This document shows positions 36,166 through 44,732 of a DNA stretch of 64,000 bases, piece by piece. Numbering within the stretch: the stretch's first letter is position 1; every line of letters begins with the position of its first letter. The DNA comes from Haloparvum alkalitolerans. Its GTDB lineage: Archaea > Halobacteriota > Halobacteria > Halobacteriales > Haloferacaceae. The notes below the pieces were generated by a model. The model was not told where the DNA came from and did no database searches. It saw only the letters and a list, made by a program, of their open reading frames with translations. The stretch lies in contig NZ_JBNLIA010000003.1 of assembly GCF_050122995.1 (NCBI RefSeq), positions 310,001-374,000 of the forward strand, written 5' to 3'. A program made the position numbers and the translations under genes.

Positions 36166-36590
36166 CTGACGGGCTTCTCCGCGTTCCCGCGAACCAGTTC
36201 GAGCATCGCGACGCCGTTGACCTTCTCCACCTTGTAGTTCACGCCGGAGAGGTCGCCCATCGCGCGACCCTTCGCACCGCCGATGCCGGCGATGGTGACC
36301 TCGTCGTGCTCGTCGATGAACGAGATGGCGCCGTCACCGGGACAGAACGCGGTGACCTGCTTCCCGTTCTTGATGAGCTGGACGCGAACACACTTTCGGA
36401 TCGCAGAGTTCGGCTGCTTTGCCTCGATACCGACCTTCTCCAGCACGATCCCGCGACCCTGCGGGGCGCCCTCGAGGGGGTCGGACTTCTTCTTGAGCCC
36501 GCGCTCGCGCCGAGCGTACTCGGTGTCGGACCAACGACGCTGCTGTCGGTCCTTTTTGAGCTGACGGGCCGCGTATTTGCCGTTCGCCAT
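36162..36590 (-). CDS. rpsL: 30S ribosomal protein S12
   Basis: This decoding-centre protein is 142 residues. It contains the conserved blocks KSDPLEGAPQGRGIVLEKVG, KQPNSAIRKCVRVQLIKNGK and the archaeal C-terminal VEKVNGVAMLELVRG. Together with rpsG it forms the core of the str cluster. Here it is separated from nusA by a lipoprotein gene and repeat copy B, about 1.7 kb. Confidence 0.98.
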   Translation of the reverse strand: MANGKYAARQLKKDRQQRRWSDTEYARRERGLKKKSDPLEGAPQGRGIVLEKVGIEAKQPNSAIRKCVRVQLIKNGKQVTAFCPGDGAISFIDEHDEVTIAGIGGAKGRAMGDLSGVNYKVEKVNGVAMLELVRGNAEKPVR

Positions 36591-36777
36591 CGTACCCGTA
36601 CTTCCGAACGGAGCTACTTAAACGCCCTCATTCCCGTCCAGCGAGACGGTCTCAAAAGCCGCGAGCGGTACCTCTCGACGGATCTGCGGCCGTCCTTTTC
36701 CCGTTCGACGGTCGCTCCGTGCCGCTTGGACGATAAGCCGCGCGGAGAATCCGTCTCGACCGGAAACGGAGGGGTCG

Positions 36778-37659
36778 TTACCGGAACGAGCCGTCGCCGC
36801 GCACCCGCGCGGACTCGGTCGCGGTCCCGCCGTCGCTCCCGCCGGTCGCGTCCCGCGCCTCGTCGAGCCACCCCGGCTCCGCGACGGTCGTGTCGCCGAT
36901 CCCCTCGAACTCGATGGTGATCGTGATCGTCGCGTCCTCGCCAGCGTGGGTCCCCGCCCACGTCTGCTCGATGTGGCGGACGACCCCGTCAGCGTCGACC
37001 AGCACCGTCGCCGCCGCCGACTCGACCGTCTCGGGAATGGTGCGCTCGGGCTCGTACGCGTCGGCCGTGAAGCGCGTCACCGCGACGCCGTCTCGGGTGG
37101 TCGCGCCGTCGACGGTAAGGTTCCAGCCGTCGAGGCCGCCGACGCCCGCCAGCGCCTCGCGGCGCATCTCCGCGTCGAACTCCGCGGTGGTCCGGTCGAC
37201 CGACTCCGACTGGTAGCGCGTCTCCGCGTCCGTCGCGAGCCGGTAGTAGGCGGTCCCGTCCGCGATGTAGGCCGTGGTCGTCTCGTCGACCTCGGTGATG
37301 TCCTGTTCGAGGAACTGCCGCTCGCGCTCGCGCTCGAACCGGGCGTCGTACGTCTGCGAGAAGAGCCACTGGTCGGGGCGCTCCTCGCCGCCGTACTCCG
37401 TGTCCGCCTCCGAGAAGACGCGGACGCTCCCCGCCTCGACGACCGCGTCGCCGTGGACCTCCGCCAGCGTCTCGGCCGCGAGCGCGTCGCCGTCGCGCCA
37501 CTCGACGTCCTCGGCCGGAACGGGCGTCGGCGACGGGGTCGCCGTCTCCGGCGGCTCGACGGTCCCGTCGTCTTCGCCGTCCCCGCCCTCGCTCGAACAG
37601 CCAGCCAACCCGGTCGTCGCGAGCGCGGCCGCGCCCGCGAGAAGCCTGCGTCGGTGCAT
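36778..37659 (-). CDS. Haloarchaeal lipoprotein of unknown function
   Basis: This 293-residue secreted protein begins MHRRRLLAGAAALATTGLAG with lipobox LAGC (Cys21), followed by an acidic/Thr-Pro linker. The mature part is mostly beta strands (TEYGGEERPDQWLFSQTYDA, ADGVVRHIEQTWAG), reminiscent of the LolA/LppX-like fold used for lipid or hydrophobic ligand binding, a resemblance I cannot confirm. It lies between repeat copy B and rpsL on the minus strand, interrupting the usual nusA-rpsL neighbourhood. Confidence 0.78.
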   Translation of the reverse strand: MHRRRLLAGAAALATTGLAGCSSEGGDGEDDGTVEPPETATPSPTPVPAEDVEWRDGDALAAETLAEVHGDAVVEAGSVRVFSEADTEYGGEERPDQWLFSQTYDARFERERERQFLEQDITEVDETTTAYIADGTAYYRLATDAETRYQSESVDRTTAEFDAEMRREALAGVGGLDGWNLTVDGATTRDGVAVTRFTADAYEPERTIPETVESAAATVLVDADGVVRHIEQTWAGTHAGEDATITITIEFEGIGDTTVAEPGWLDEARDATGGSDGGTATESARVRGDGSFR

Positions 37660-38319
37660 GGCTACGGCGATGCCCCTCGGAGCTAAAAGGGGCCGGGTCC
37701 GTTCGCGGTCGTAAACCGGTCGAACGATCCGAACGCGGGCGTCAAACGCTAACCGCCATCAACACCAGGGTGACGACTCGGCGTGGAACCGCACCACTGC
37801 GGTGCTGTGCTGTCGGCGCGCGCGAGTAACGCGCGCGAGGGAGCCCGCGGCCGCGGTCGCGCAGCGGTGCAGTGCGGTTCGCGCGACCGCGGCCGCGGCG
37901 AGGCTGGGGAGGCGTGAGGCTGCGGTGTAGTTGCGGTGCAGGGCGGGTCGGTACGGGGCGGGACTGAAAGGGGCAGCCGGCTCGATCCCGCCCGGACGAC
38001 GTAAGCACTCGCGCCGGGCGGTGCTGAGAGGCGCGAGCGCGCAGCGAGGCCCGGCGGGTCGAGCCGGCTGGGGCTTTCTGGGTGGTGCTGTCTCAAGCAG
38101 CAGTCACAGAAATGGACGCAGCAGCGTAGTAGCGAGAGCCGGCTGGGGCTTTCTGGGTGGTGCTGTTCCAAGTGACAGGCTCTACAGCAGTTTCAACAAC
38201 ATCGTACAGAGAGCCGGCTGGGGCTTTCTGGACGTTACTGTCCAGCTCAGAAGGATCAGCAACAGAAACGAGAACTACCCAAAGGCCACAACGGAAAGCT
38301 GGATCAAAAACGTCCGCGT
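37660..38319. other. Gene-free region occupied by structured repeat copy B
   Basis: No protein gene is supported in this gap between nusA and the lipoprotein gene. Most of it is repeat copy B with three 75-bp tail units, running opposite to the flanking genes. The short piece 37660-37795 shows nothing else recognisable. Confidence 0.7.
37797..38285 (+). repeat. Structured repeat copy B with three 75-bp tail units
   Basis: Modules: GCGGTGCTG start near 37799; hairpin GCGCGCGCGAG-TAA-CGCGCGCG; perfect 16-bp hairpin, arms 37847-37862 and 37881-37896; conserved box GAGGCTGGGGAGGCGTGAGG at 37900. The long-range stem is GAAAG 37966 / CTTTC 38074, AGCCGGCTCGA 37975-37985 / TCGAGCCGGCT 38059-38069, a bulged T at 37986, and CCCGCC / GGCGGG. 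The inner hairpin CTCGCGCC/GGCGCGAG (38008-38015, 38030-38037) has loop GGGCGGTGCTGAGA. Tail units start at 38061, 38136 and 38211, exactly 75 bp apart. Confidence 0.8.
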
Positions 38320-38739
38320 CTAGGTCAGCTGGATGTCGTCCACGTCGTAGTGGCGCTTCGCCAGCGTGCGGGCGGTGTCGATGTTGCGCCCCTCCTTGCC
38401 GATGGCGACGCCGCGGTCCTTCTCTGCGACCTCGACGTACGCCACGCGGTCGTTCTGCTCGGAGAGCGTCACCGCGCGGACGGCCGCGGGCGAGAGCGCG
38501 CTCGCGACGAACGACTCCGCGGTGTCGGCGTCCTCGACGAGTTCGACGGTCCTGCCGAGCTCGTCCTCGACGCGCTCGACGGTCTGTCCGGCCTGGCCGA
38601 TCGCCTCGGCCATCTCCCCCGCGGGGACGAGGAAGACCAGCCGGTCGCCCTCCACGAGGCAGTCCTTCGGCGTGACGCCGGTCAGCTCGTCGAACCGGCC
38701 GATGTACCGCCGTGCCTCGTCGGAGAGCTCGACCCGCAT
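38320..38739 (-). CDS. nusA: NusA-like transcription factor (KH domains)
   Basis: This is the archaeal short NusA homologue, thought to bind nascent RNA through two KH domains. The 139-residue protein has an N-terminal KH (AEAIGQAGQTVERVEDELG) and a second one (VEVAEKDRGVAIGKEGRNID, with the GxxG loop IGKEG). It overlaps rpoA2 by 1 bp (TGATG) and is the last gene of the RNA polymerase operon before repeat copy B. Confidence 0.97.
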   Translation of the reverse strand: MRVELSDEARRYIGRFDELTGVTPKDCLVEGDRLVFLVPAGEMAEAIGQAGQTVERVEDELGRTVELVEDADTAESFVASALSPAAVRAVTLSEQNDRVAYVEVAEKDRGVAIGKEGRNIDTARTLAKRHYDVDDIQLT

Positions 38740-39965
38740 CAGTCGTCGGCGGGCTTCGAGCCCGTGACCCGCGAGCCCATGCGCAGGTCCACGTCGCCGG
38801 TGCCGATGGAGACCGGCTTCCCGACGATGACGTTCTCGATGACGCCGTCGAGGTCGTCGCGCTCGCCGTGAATGGCGGCGTCGAGCAGGTGGTTCACCGT
38901 CACCTCGAAGGCGGCGCGTGCCAGCACCGAGTCCTTGTTGCCGGAGATGCCGTGCCGGCCGATGGACTCGATCTCGCCGTTGTTGGTCATGATGTCCGCG
39001 ACCAGCATCAGGTGGCGGACGTTCACGTCGTCGAGGCCCTGCTCTTCCAGCGTGTCCATCGTCTCGTTGATGATGGCCTCGCGGGCGGCCTCGATGCCGA
39101 GGTTACGGTGGATCTCGTGGATGTTGTTGCAGGTGGAACGGCTGGCGTCGACGCCCTCGATGCCGAGCACGTCGCCGAACGCCGACCCCTCGGTGTAGAG
39201 GACGAACTCCTCGCCCTCGTCGGTCTGCTCCTTGCGAATGACGACGCGGGTGACGTCCTCGATGCCCTTGAACACCACGTCGCGGAGCTGCTCGACCAGC
39301 TGGAGCAGCTCGCGGTAGCTCGGCTGGTCCGGGCCGAACTCGATGGCGGTGCCCGCCTGACGCGCGTCGACGCCGAGCGCGTCCTCGATGGTCTCCGCGA
39401 CGATGCCGGCGACCTCGCTCGGGTCGTCGTGGGTGGGCCACCGCTCCAGCAGCGTCTCCTCGTTGAGGTCGATGCGGACCAGCATGTCCGCGACGTTCGT
39501 GGAGACGTCGCCGAGCGCGAGGATCTTCGTGGACTCGATGGACCAGACGACCTCGTGGGCCTTCTCGCGGTTCTCGGCGTACTCGTCCTCCAGGTACACC
39601 GTCATCATCGGCGTGTCCGGCGTCTTCCGGGCGTCCACCAGCTCGATGAGCCGTGGCAGCCCCTGGGTCACGTCGATCTCCGCGACGCCCGCGTAGTGGA
39701 ACGTGTTCATCGTCATCTGCGTCCCCGGCTCCCCGATGGACTGCGCGGAGACCGTGCCGACCGGGTCGAGGGGGTCGACGCGCGTCTCGAGGTAGCGGTT
39801 CTCGACGCCGGTGACGATGTCGGTCGCCTGCTCGTTGGAGATCCCGCCGTATTCCTCGGCCTTCGCGTCGAGGGTCTCGTACACGTCCTCCTTCAGCCGC
39901 CGCGGGAGGTCCGTGTCCTCGACGATGGCCTCGATGTCGTCGGTGACGTGGTCGTACTCAGTCAT
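38739..39965 (-). CDS. rpoA2: DNA-directed RNA polymerase subunit A'' (Rpo1C)
   Basis: This is the C-terminal part of the split largest subunit. The 408-residue protein has the trigger-loop/bridge region EPGTQMTMNTFHYAGVAEID followed by VTQGLPRLIELVDARKTPDT, and near the end RHLMLVADIMTNNGEIESI and GRHGISGNKDSVLARAAFE. It overlaps rpoA1 by 8 bp. It is intein-free and of normal length. Confidence 0.99.
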   Translation of the reverse strand: MTEYDHVTDDIEAIVEDTDLPRRLKEDVYETLDAKAEEYGGISNEQATDIVTGVENRYLETRVDPLDPVGTVSAQSIGEPGTQMTMNTFHYAGVAEIDVTQGLPRLIELVDARKTPDTPMMTVYLEDEYAENREKAHEVVWSIESTKILALGDVSTNVADMLVRIDLNEETLLERWPTHDDPSEVAGIVAETIEDALGVDARQAGTAIEFGPDQPSYRELLQLVEQLRDVVFKGIEDVTRVVIRKEQTDEGEEFVLYTEGSAFGDVLGIEGVDASRSTCNNIHEIHRNLGIEAAREAIINETMDTLEEQGLDDVNVRHLMLVADIMTNNGEIESIGRHGISGNKDSVLARAAFEVTVNHLLDAAIHGERDDLDGVIENVIVGKPVSIGTGDVDLRMGSRVTGSKPADD

Positions 39966-42888
39966 CGGAGTCCACCCCCAGTCCCTGCGCCTTGTTAAGG
40001 CCCGGCCCGGCGTGTTCGGAGATGTTGGTCGGCTGCTGTTCGCGGCCGATGAACCGCTCCTTCTCCTCGTCGTCCGCGAACTCCGCGGAGAGGACGCGGT
40101 CGGCGATCCCCTCGACGTCGAGGGCGCCCTCGTCGCCGGAGGAGACCTTCACCGGCGAGGTGCCGTCCTCGCCGAACTCGAACTGCACGATGGTGTCGGA
40201 GGTGTCCCGCACCGTGCCGTCGTACTGCGCCTCCAGCTCGGAGAGCGCGTTGATGAGCCGACGCTGCAGGTAGCCGGACTTCGACGTCCGGACCGCCGTG
40301 TCGACCAGGCCCTCGCGGCCGCCCATCGCGTGGAAGAAGAACTCACGCGGCGTGAGCCCGTTGCGGTAGGAGTTCTCCACGAAGCCGTGTGCCTCCGCGG
40401 AGAGGTCCCCCTCCTGATAGTGGGCGAGCGTGCGGCCCTCGTAGCCGCGGTTGATGCGCTCGCCGCGGACCGCCTGCTGACCGACGCAGCCGGCCATCTG
40501 GGTGAGGTTCAGCATCGAGCCACGGGCGCCGGACTGGGCCATGATGACGGCCGGGTTGTCGTCGCCGAAGTGCTCCTCGGCGATCTCGCCCGCGGAGTCG
40601 CGGGCCTTCCCGAGCGTCTGCATGATCTTCATCTCCAGCGTCTCGTCGACCGTCCGGCCCGGCAGGCTCTCCAGCTCGCCGGCCTCGTAGGTCTCGATCA
40701 GCTCCTCGATGCGGTCGTAGGCGCTGTCGATCGCCTCGTCGACCTGCTCCTCGGCGAGCGGCGGGATGGACTCGTCGTCGATCCCGATCGAGAAGCCGAA
40801 GTGCATGATCGCGCGCATCGCCAGCGCCGCGATCTCGTTGATGAACACGCGGGCGCGCGTCTCGCCGTACGCCTTCGTGATCGTGTCGACCACGTCGCCG
40901 CCGAACGCGCCGACCGCGTCCTCGTCGACGGTCCCCTCCACGAGCTGGCCGTCCTCGATGAGCACGCGGTCGCCCGTCGAGGAGGTGAACTCCAGGTCGA
41001 GGTCGTCCGGCAGCAGCTCCGAGAACAGCGTCCGGCCGGTCCAGAACGGCCCCTGCTCGTTCTCGCCATCCGCCTCGGGCAGCTCGTCGACCCGCGTGGC
41101 GCGCAGCAGGTCCAGCGCCTGCGTCTCCGTGAACTCGGGGTTCGTGTGCGTCAGCAGGTACGTCCCCGAGATGTGGTCCTGGATGGCGCCGATGATGTTC
41201 TCGCCGAACCGCGGCGAGAGGATCTGCTCTTGCACGCGCATGAGGACGCGCGCCTCCGCGCGGGCCTCCTCGTTCTGGAGCGCGTGCATGTTCATCTCGT
41301 CGCCGTCGAAGTCCGCGTTGTACGGCGGGCAGACGACGGTGTTGAGCCGGAACGTCTTGTACGGCATCACCACGACCTCGTGGGCCATGATGGACATCCG
41401 GTGGAGCGAGGGCTGCCGGTTGAAGATCACGATGTCGCCGTCGATGAGGTGGCGGTTGACCTCCCACCCCTCCTCGACCTTCTCGGCGAGCTCCTCGCAG
41501 TTCTTCTCGGTCACCTTCAGGCGGCGCCCGTCGGGGCGGCGCACGTAGTTGGCGCCCGGGTGGCTCTCGGGGCCGTTCCGGACGTACTGGCGCGCCTCGT
41601 CGAGGTTGCGCTCGGTGACGTTGAGCGTCTGCGTCATCTCGGTGGCGACGCGGTCGGGAACGCCGACCTCGTTGAGCGAGAGGGTCGGGTCCGGCGAGAT
41701 GACGGTCCGGGCGGAGAAGTTGACGCGCTTCCCCGAGAGGGAGCCGCGGAAGCGGCCCTCCTTCCCCTTCAGGCGCTGCGAGAGCGTCTTGAGGGGGCGG
41801 CCGGAGCGGTGCCGGGCCGGCGGCGTGCCGGAGATCTCGTTGTCAACGAACGTCGTGACGTGGTACTGGAGCAGCTCCCAGAGGTCCTCGATGATCAGCT
41901 GGGGGGCGCCCGCCTCGCGGTTCTCCATGAACCGCTGGTTGATGCGGATGATGTCGACCAGCTTGTGCGTGAGGTCGTCCTCGGAGCGCTGGCCGTTGTC
42001 CAGCGTGATCGACGGCCGCGTGGTCACCGGCGGGACCGGGAGCACGGTCAGGATCATCCACTCGGGACGGGAGTCCTCGGAGTCGATGCCGAGCGCCTCG
42101 AGGTCCTCGTCCGGGATGTCCTCGAACCAGTCGCGGATGTCCGAGGGCATCAGCTTGTTCATGTCCTCCTCGGTGAGGTCCACGTCGAGTGCACGTTCGA
42201 TGGCGCGGCGGTCCTCCTTCCGCGGGCGGAACTCGCCGGCCATGATGTCGTTGACGCGCTCCAGCGAGATGTCCGTCTTCTCGGCCAGCTCCTTCGGCGT
42301 GGTGCCGGGCTCGTCGTTCTCCTCGTCCGGCTGCATCGCCTGCGCGATGCGCTCGGAGTAGTCGCCCGAGAGCACGTCCTGCACCTCGTAGTAGGTGGTC
42401 GGCTTCTCGTGTTTGATATCCGCCTGCGGCTCGCCGCAGTACGGGCACGAGGAGGCCTTCCGGGCCTGCCGGACGGCCGCCTTCAGCACGTCGTGGGGGT
42501 CGTCGCCGAGCTCCTCTGCGCGCTCGAAGCGGTCCGCGAACTCCGCGCGCTCCTCCTCCGTGAGCGAGAGCTTGCCGCACTCCCGGCACGTCGAGCGGAG
42601 GAGCCGCCGGATGAGCTTCGTGAAGCCGACGTGGATGACCGGCGCCGCCAGCTCGATGTGGCCGAAGTGGCCGTTACACGAGCCCGAGTGGCGACCGCAG
42701 GTCCGGCACTCCAGCCCGGGGTCGATGACGCCCAGTCGCGGGTCCATCAGCCCCATGTCGATGGGGTAGCCGTCGTCGTCGTAGGTGTCCGCCGTGATGA
42801 CCTTCGTCGCGGACATGTCGCGATACGTCTCCGGGTCCATCAGCCCGAAGTTGATGCCGCCGAGTTGTTTGGGTGTCTGCATTGACAT
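39958..42888 (-). CDS. rpoA1: DNA-directed RNA polymerase subunit A' (Rpo1N)
   Basis: This is the N-terminal part of the split largest subunit, 976 residues. The zinc-binding N-terminus reads CRTCGRHSGSCNGHFGHIEL (about 57-76). The catalytic magnesium loop is NADFDGDEMNMH. A haloarchaeal insertion (about 190-240) contains a helix-turn-helix-like stretch (TPKELAEKTDISLERVND). The ATG at 42888 has GGAGGT seven bases upstream; a second ATG lies two codons in. Confidence 0.99.
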   Translation of the reverse strand: MSMQTPKQLGGINFGLMDPETYRDMSATKVITADTYDDDGYPIDMGLMDPRLGVIDPGLECRTCGRHSGSCNGHFGHIELAAPVIHVGFTKLIRRLLRSTCRECGKLSLTEEERAEFADRFERAEELGDDPHDVLKAAVRQARKASSCPYCGEPQADIKHEKPTTYYEVQDVLSGDYSERIAQAMQPDEENDEPGTTPKELAEKTDISLERVNDIMAGEFRPRKEDRRAIERALDVDLTEEDMNKLMPSDIRDWFEDIPDEDLEALGIDSEDSRPEWMILTVLPVPPVTTRPSITLDNGQRSEDDLTHKLVDIIRINQRFMENREAGAPQLIIEDLWELLQYHVTTFVDNEISGTPPARHRSGRPLKTLSQRLKGKEGRFRGSLSGKRVNFSARTVISPDPTLSLNEVGVPDRVATEMTQTLNVTERNLDEARQYVRNGPESHPGANYVRRPDGRRLKVTEKNCEELAEKVEEGWEVNRHLIDGDIVIFNRQPSLHRMSIMAHEVVVMPYKTFRLNTVVCPPYNADFDGDEMNMHALQNEEARAEARVLMRVQEQILSPRFGENIIGAIQDHISGTYLLTHTNPEFTETQALDLLRATRVDELPEADGENEQGPFWTGRTLFSELLPDDLDLEFTSSTGDRVLIEDGQLVEGTVDEDAVGAFGGDVVDTITKAYGETRARVFINEIAALAMRAIMHFGFSIGIDDESIPPLAEEQVDEAIDSAYDRIEELIETYEAGELESLPGRTVDETLEMKIMQTLGKARDSAGEIAEEHFGDDNPAVIMAQSGARGSMLNLTQMAGCVGQQAVRGERINRGYEGRTLAHYQEGDLSAEAHGFVENSYRNGLTPREFFFHAMGGREGLVDTAVRTSKSGYLQRRLINALSELEAQYDGTVRDTSDTIVQFEFGEDGTSPVKVSSGDEGALDVEGIADRVLSAEFADDEEKERFIGREQQPTNISEHAGPGLNKAQGLGVDSDD

Positions 42889-42900
42889 TCGTGAGACCTC

Positions 42901-44730
42901 CTAGACCGCGTCCTCCAGTTCGAGCCGGGGGCGGATCCCCAGGGCGATCATCTCGTCGAGCAGGAGCTTGAACGCGTAGCTGACCTCCAGCTCGTGGATG
43001 TCGTCCTCGTCGCCGGTCACCGGGTCGTAGATCCGGCGCTGCTCGCGGTCCTCGACCGCGACCAGTCCGGTCTCCGCGGAGACGTGGACCGTCTCCGCGT
43101 CCGACGACTCCAGCAGGCGCTCGTTGAGCACCATCGCCGCGCCGTGTCCGATGACGGTGTCGCGCTCCATCTCCCCGACGCGGAGGCCGCCCTCGCGGGC
43201 GCGCCCCTCGGTGGGCTGGCGCGTGAGCACCTGCACCGGCCCGCGCGAGCGGGCGTGGAGCTTGTTCGACACCATGTGGTACAGCTTGTGGTAGAAGATC
43301 GTCCCGACGAAAATCTCCGCCTCGATCTTCTCGCCGGTGACGCCGGAGTACATGACCTCCTTGCCGGAGGACTTGAAGCCGTGGTCCTCCAGCTGGCCGC
43401 GGAGCTCCTCCTCGTCCTCGCCCTGGAACGGCGTGCCGTCGACCCGGCTCCCGCGGAGGGAGCCGACCTTGCCGCCGAGCATCTCCAGCACGTGGCCGAC
43501 CGTCATCCGCGACGGGAGCGCGTGCGGGTTCAGGATGAGGTCCGGAACGACGCCCTCCTCGGTGAAGGGCATGTCCTCCTGCGGGGCGAGGTGGCCGACG
43601 ACGCCCTTCTGGCCGTGCCGGGACGCGAACTTGTCGCCCAGCTCGGGGATCCGCTCGTCGCGGACCTTCACCTTCGAGAGCTTCGAGCCGTCCTCGCCCT
43701 CCATCAGCGTCACCGTGTCGACGACGCCGTCCTCGCCCGAGCGCATGGTGACGGAGGTCTCGCGCCGCTTCTGGGGCGAGAGTCCACCCATGTCGTCCGG
43801 CTCCTCGAGGAAGCGCGGCGGGGAGGTCTTGCCGAGCAGCACCGAAGACTCGTCCACCTTCGTCTCGGGGTTGACGAGGCCGTCCTCGTCGAGGTGGGTG
43901 TACGCGTCCTCGCCGCGGGCGCCGCGGACGTCCTGACTCGGGATCTCGAAGCGGTCCTCCTGTCCGCCGGGGTAGCGCCGCTCCTCGCCCTCGTAGGTCC
44001 GGAAGAAGTGCGAGCGGGCGAGCGCGCGGTCGACCGACCCCTGGTTCATCACCAGCGCGTCCTCGATGTTGAACCCCTCGTAGGACATGACCGCGACCGT
44101 GAAGTTCTGGGCGGCCGGCCGCTCGTCGAAGTTGATCTGCTCGGTGGTCTGGGTCTTGACCATCGACAGCTGCGGGTAGTGCATCAGGTGCTGCCGCGTG
44201 TCCGGCCGGATCCGGTAGTTGGCCGACGGAATACCGAGCGACTGCTTCATCATCCCCGCGCCCATGGTAATGCGGGGACTGGCGTTGTGCTCGGGGTAGG
44301 GGATCATCCCCGCGCCGATGCCGAAGATCAGCTGCGGGTCGATCTCGAGGTGGGTGTGCTCGTCGGTGACGTCCTCCTCGTCGACGGCCACGTAGATGTC
44401 CTCCTCCTCCTCGGCGTCGATGAACTCGACGTAGCCGCGGTCGACGAGGTCCTCGAAGTCGAGTTCGCCGTTCTCGACGGCCTCGACGTCCTCGTCGGAC
44501 AGCAGGGGCTCGCCGTTCTCGACGACGATGAGGGGGCGCCGGGCGCGTCCGGCGTCCGCGTTCACGATGACCTCGCGGGTGCGCTCTTTCACCGAGACGT
44601 TGACCATCTCGGAGACGTCGCCGCGCCGCCGCGCCTCTCGGATCTGTTCTGCGAGCTCGTTCGGGTCCGGATGGGTCCCGACCAAGCTCCCGTTGACGTA
44701 GACTTTCGCCTCGCGTTCTGCCTGAGCCAT
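42901..44730 (-). CDS. rpoB1: DNA-directed RNA polymerase subunit B' (Rpo2C)
   Basis: This is the C-terminal part of the split second-largest subunit, 609 residues from MAQAEREAKVYVNGSLVGTH. Conserved blocks are GDKFASRHGQKGVVGHLAP, PDLILNPHALPSRMTVGHVL and RDTVIGHGAAMVLNERLL. The C4 zinc motif of many homologues is not evident near GLVAVEDREQRRIYDP. The start was chosen at 44730, 2 bp after the rpoB2 stop; the longer open frame runs inside rpoB2. Confidence 0.98.
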   Translation of the reverse strand: MAQAEREAKVYVNGSLVGTHPDPNELAEQIREARRRGDVSEMVNVSVKERTREVIVNADAGRARRPLIVVENGEPLLSDEDVEAVENGELDFEDLVDRGYVEFIDAEEEEDIYVAVDEEDVTDEHTHLEIDPQLIFGIGAGMIPYPEHNASPRITMGAGMMKQSLGIPSANYRIRPDTRQHLMHYPQLSMVKTQTTEQINFDERPAAQNFTVAVMSYEGFNIEDALVMNQGSVDRALARSHFFRTYEGEERRYPGGQEDRFEIPSQDVRGARGEDAYTHLDEDGLVNPETKVDESSVLLGKTSPPRFLEEPDDMGGLSPQKRRETSVTMRSGEDGVVDTVTLMEGEDGSKLSKVKVRDERIPELGDKFASRHGQKGVVGHLAPQEDMPFTEEGVVPDLILNPHALPSRMTVGHVLEMLGGKVGSLRGSRVDGTPFQGEDEEELRGQLEDHGFKSSGKEVMYSGVTGEKIEAEIFVGTIFYHKLYHMVSNKLHARSRGPVQVLTRQPTEGRAREGGLRVGEMERDTVIGHGAAMVLNERLLESSDAETVHVSAETGLVAVEDREQRRIYDPVTGDEDDIHELEVSYAFKLLLDEMIALGIRPRLELEDAV

Positions 44731-44732
44731 TG

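Noticed and set aside
38061..38285. CRISPR array
   Set aside because: The 75-bp period with a roughly 20-bp conserved core might suggest repeats and spacers. However, the core is one arm of a larger structure, there are at most three units, no cas genes are near, and parts of the intervening sequence are also similar between units.
39811..42885. Open frame of 1024 codons antisense to rpoA1
   Set aside because: It lies entirely opposite an unmistakable RNA polymerase gene, and its composition is that of a codon-bias shadow.
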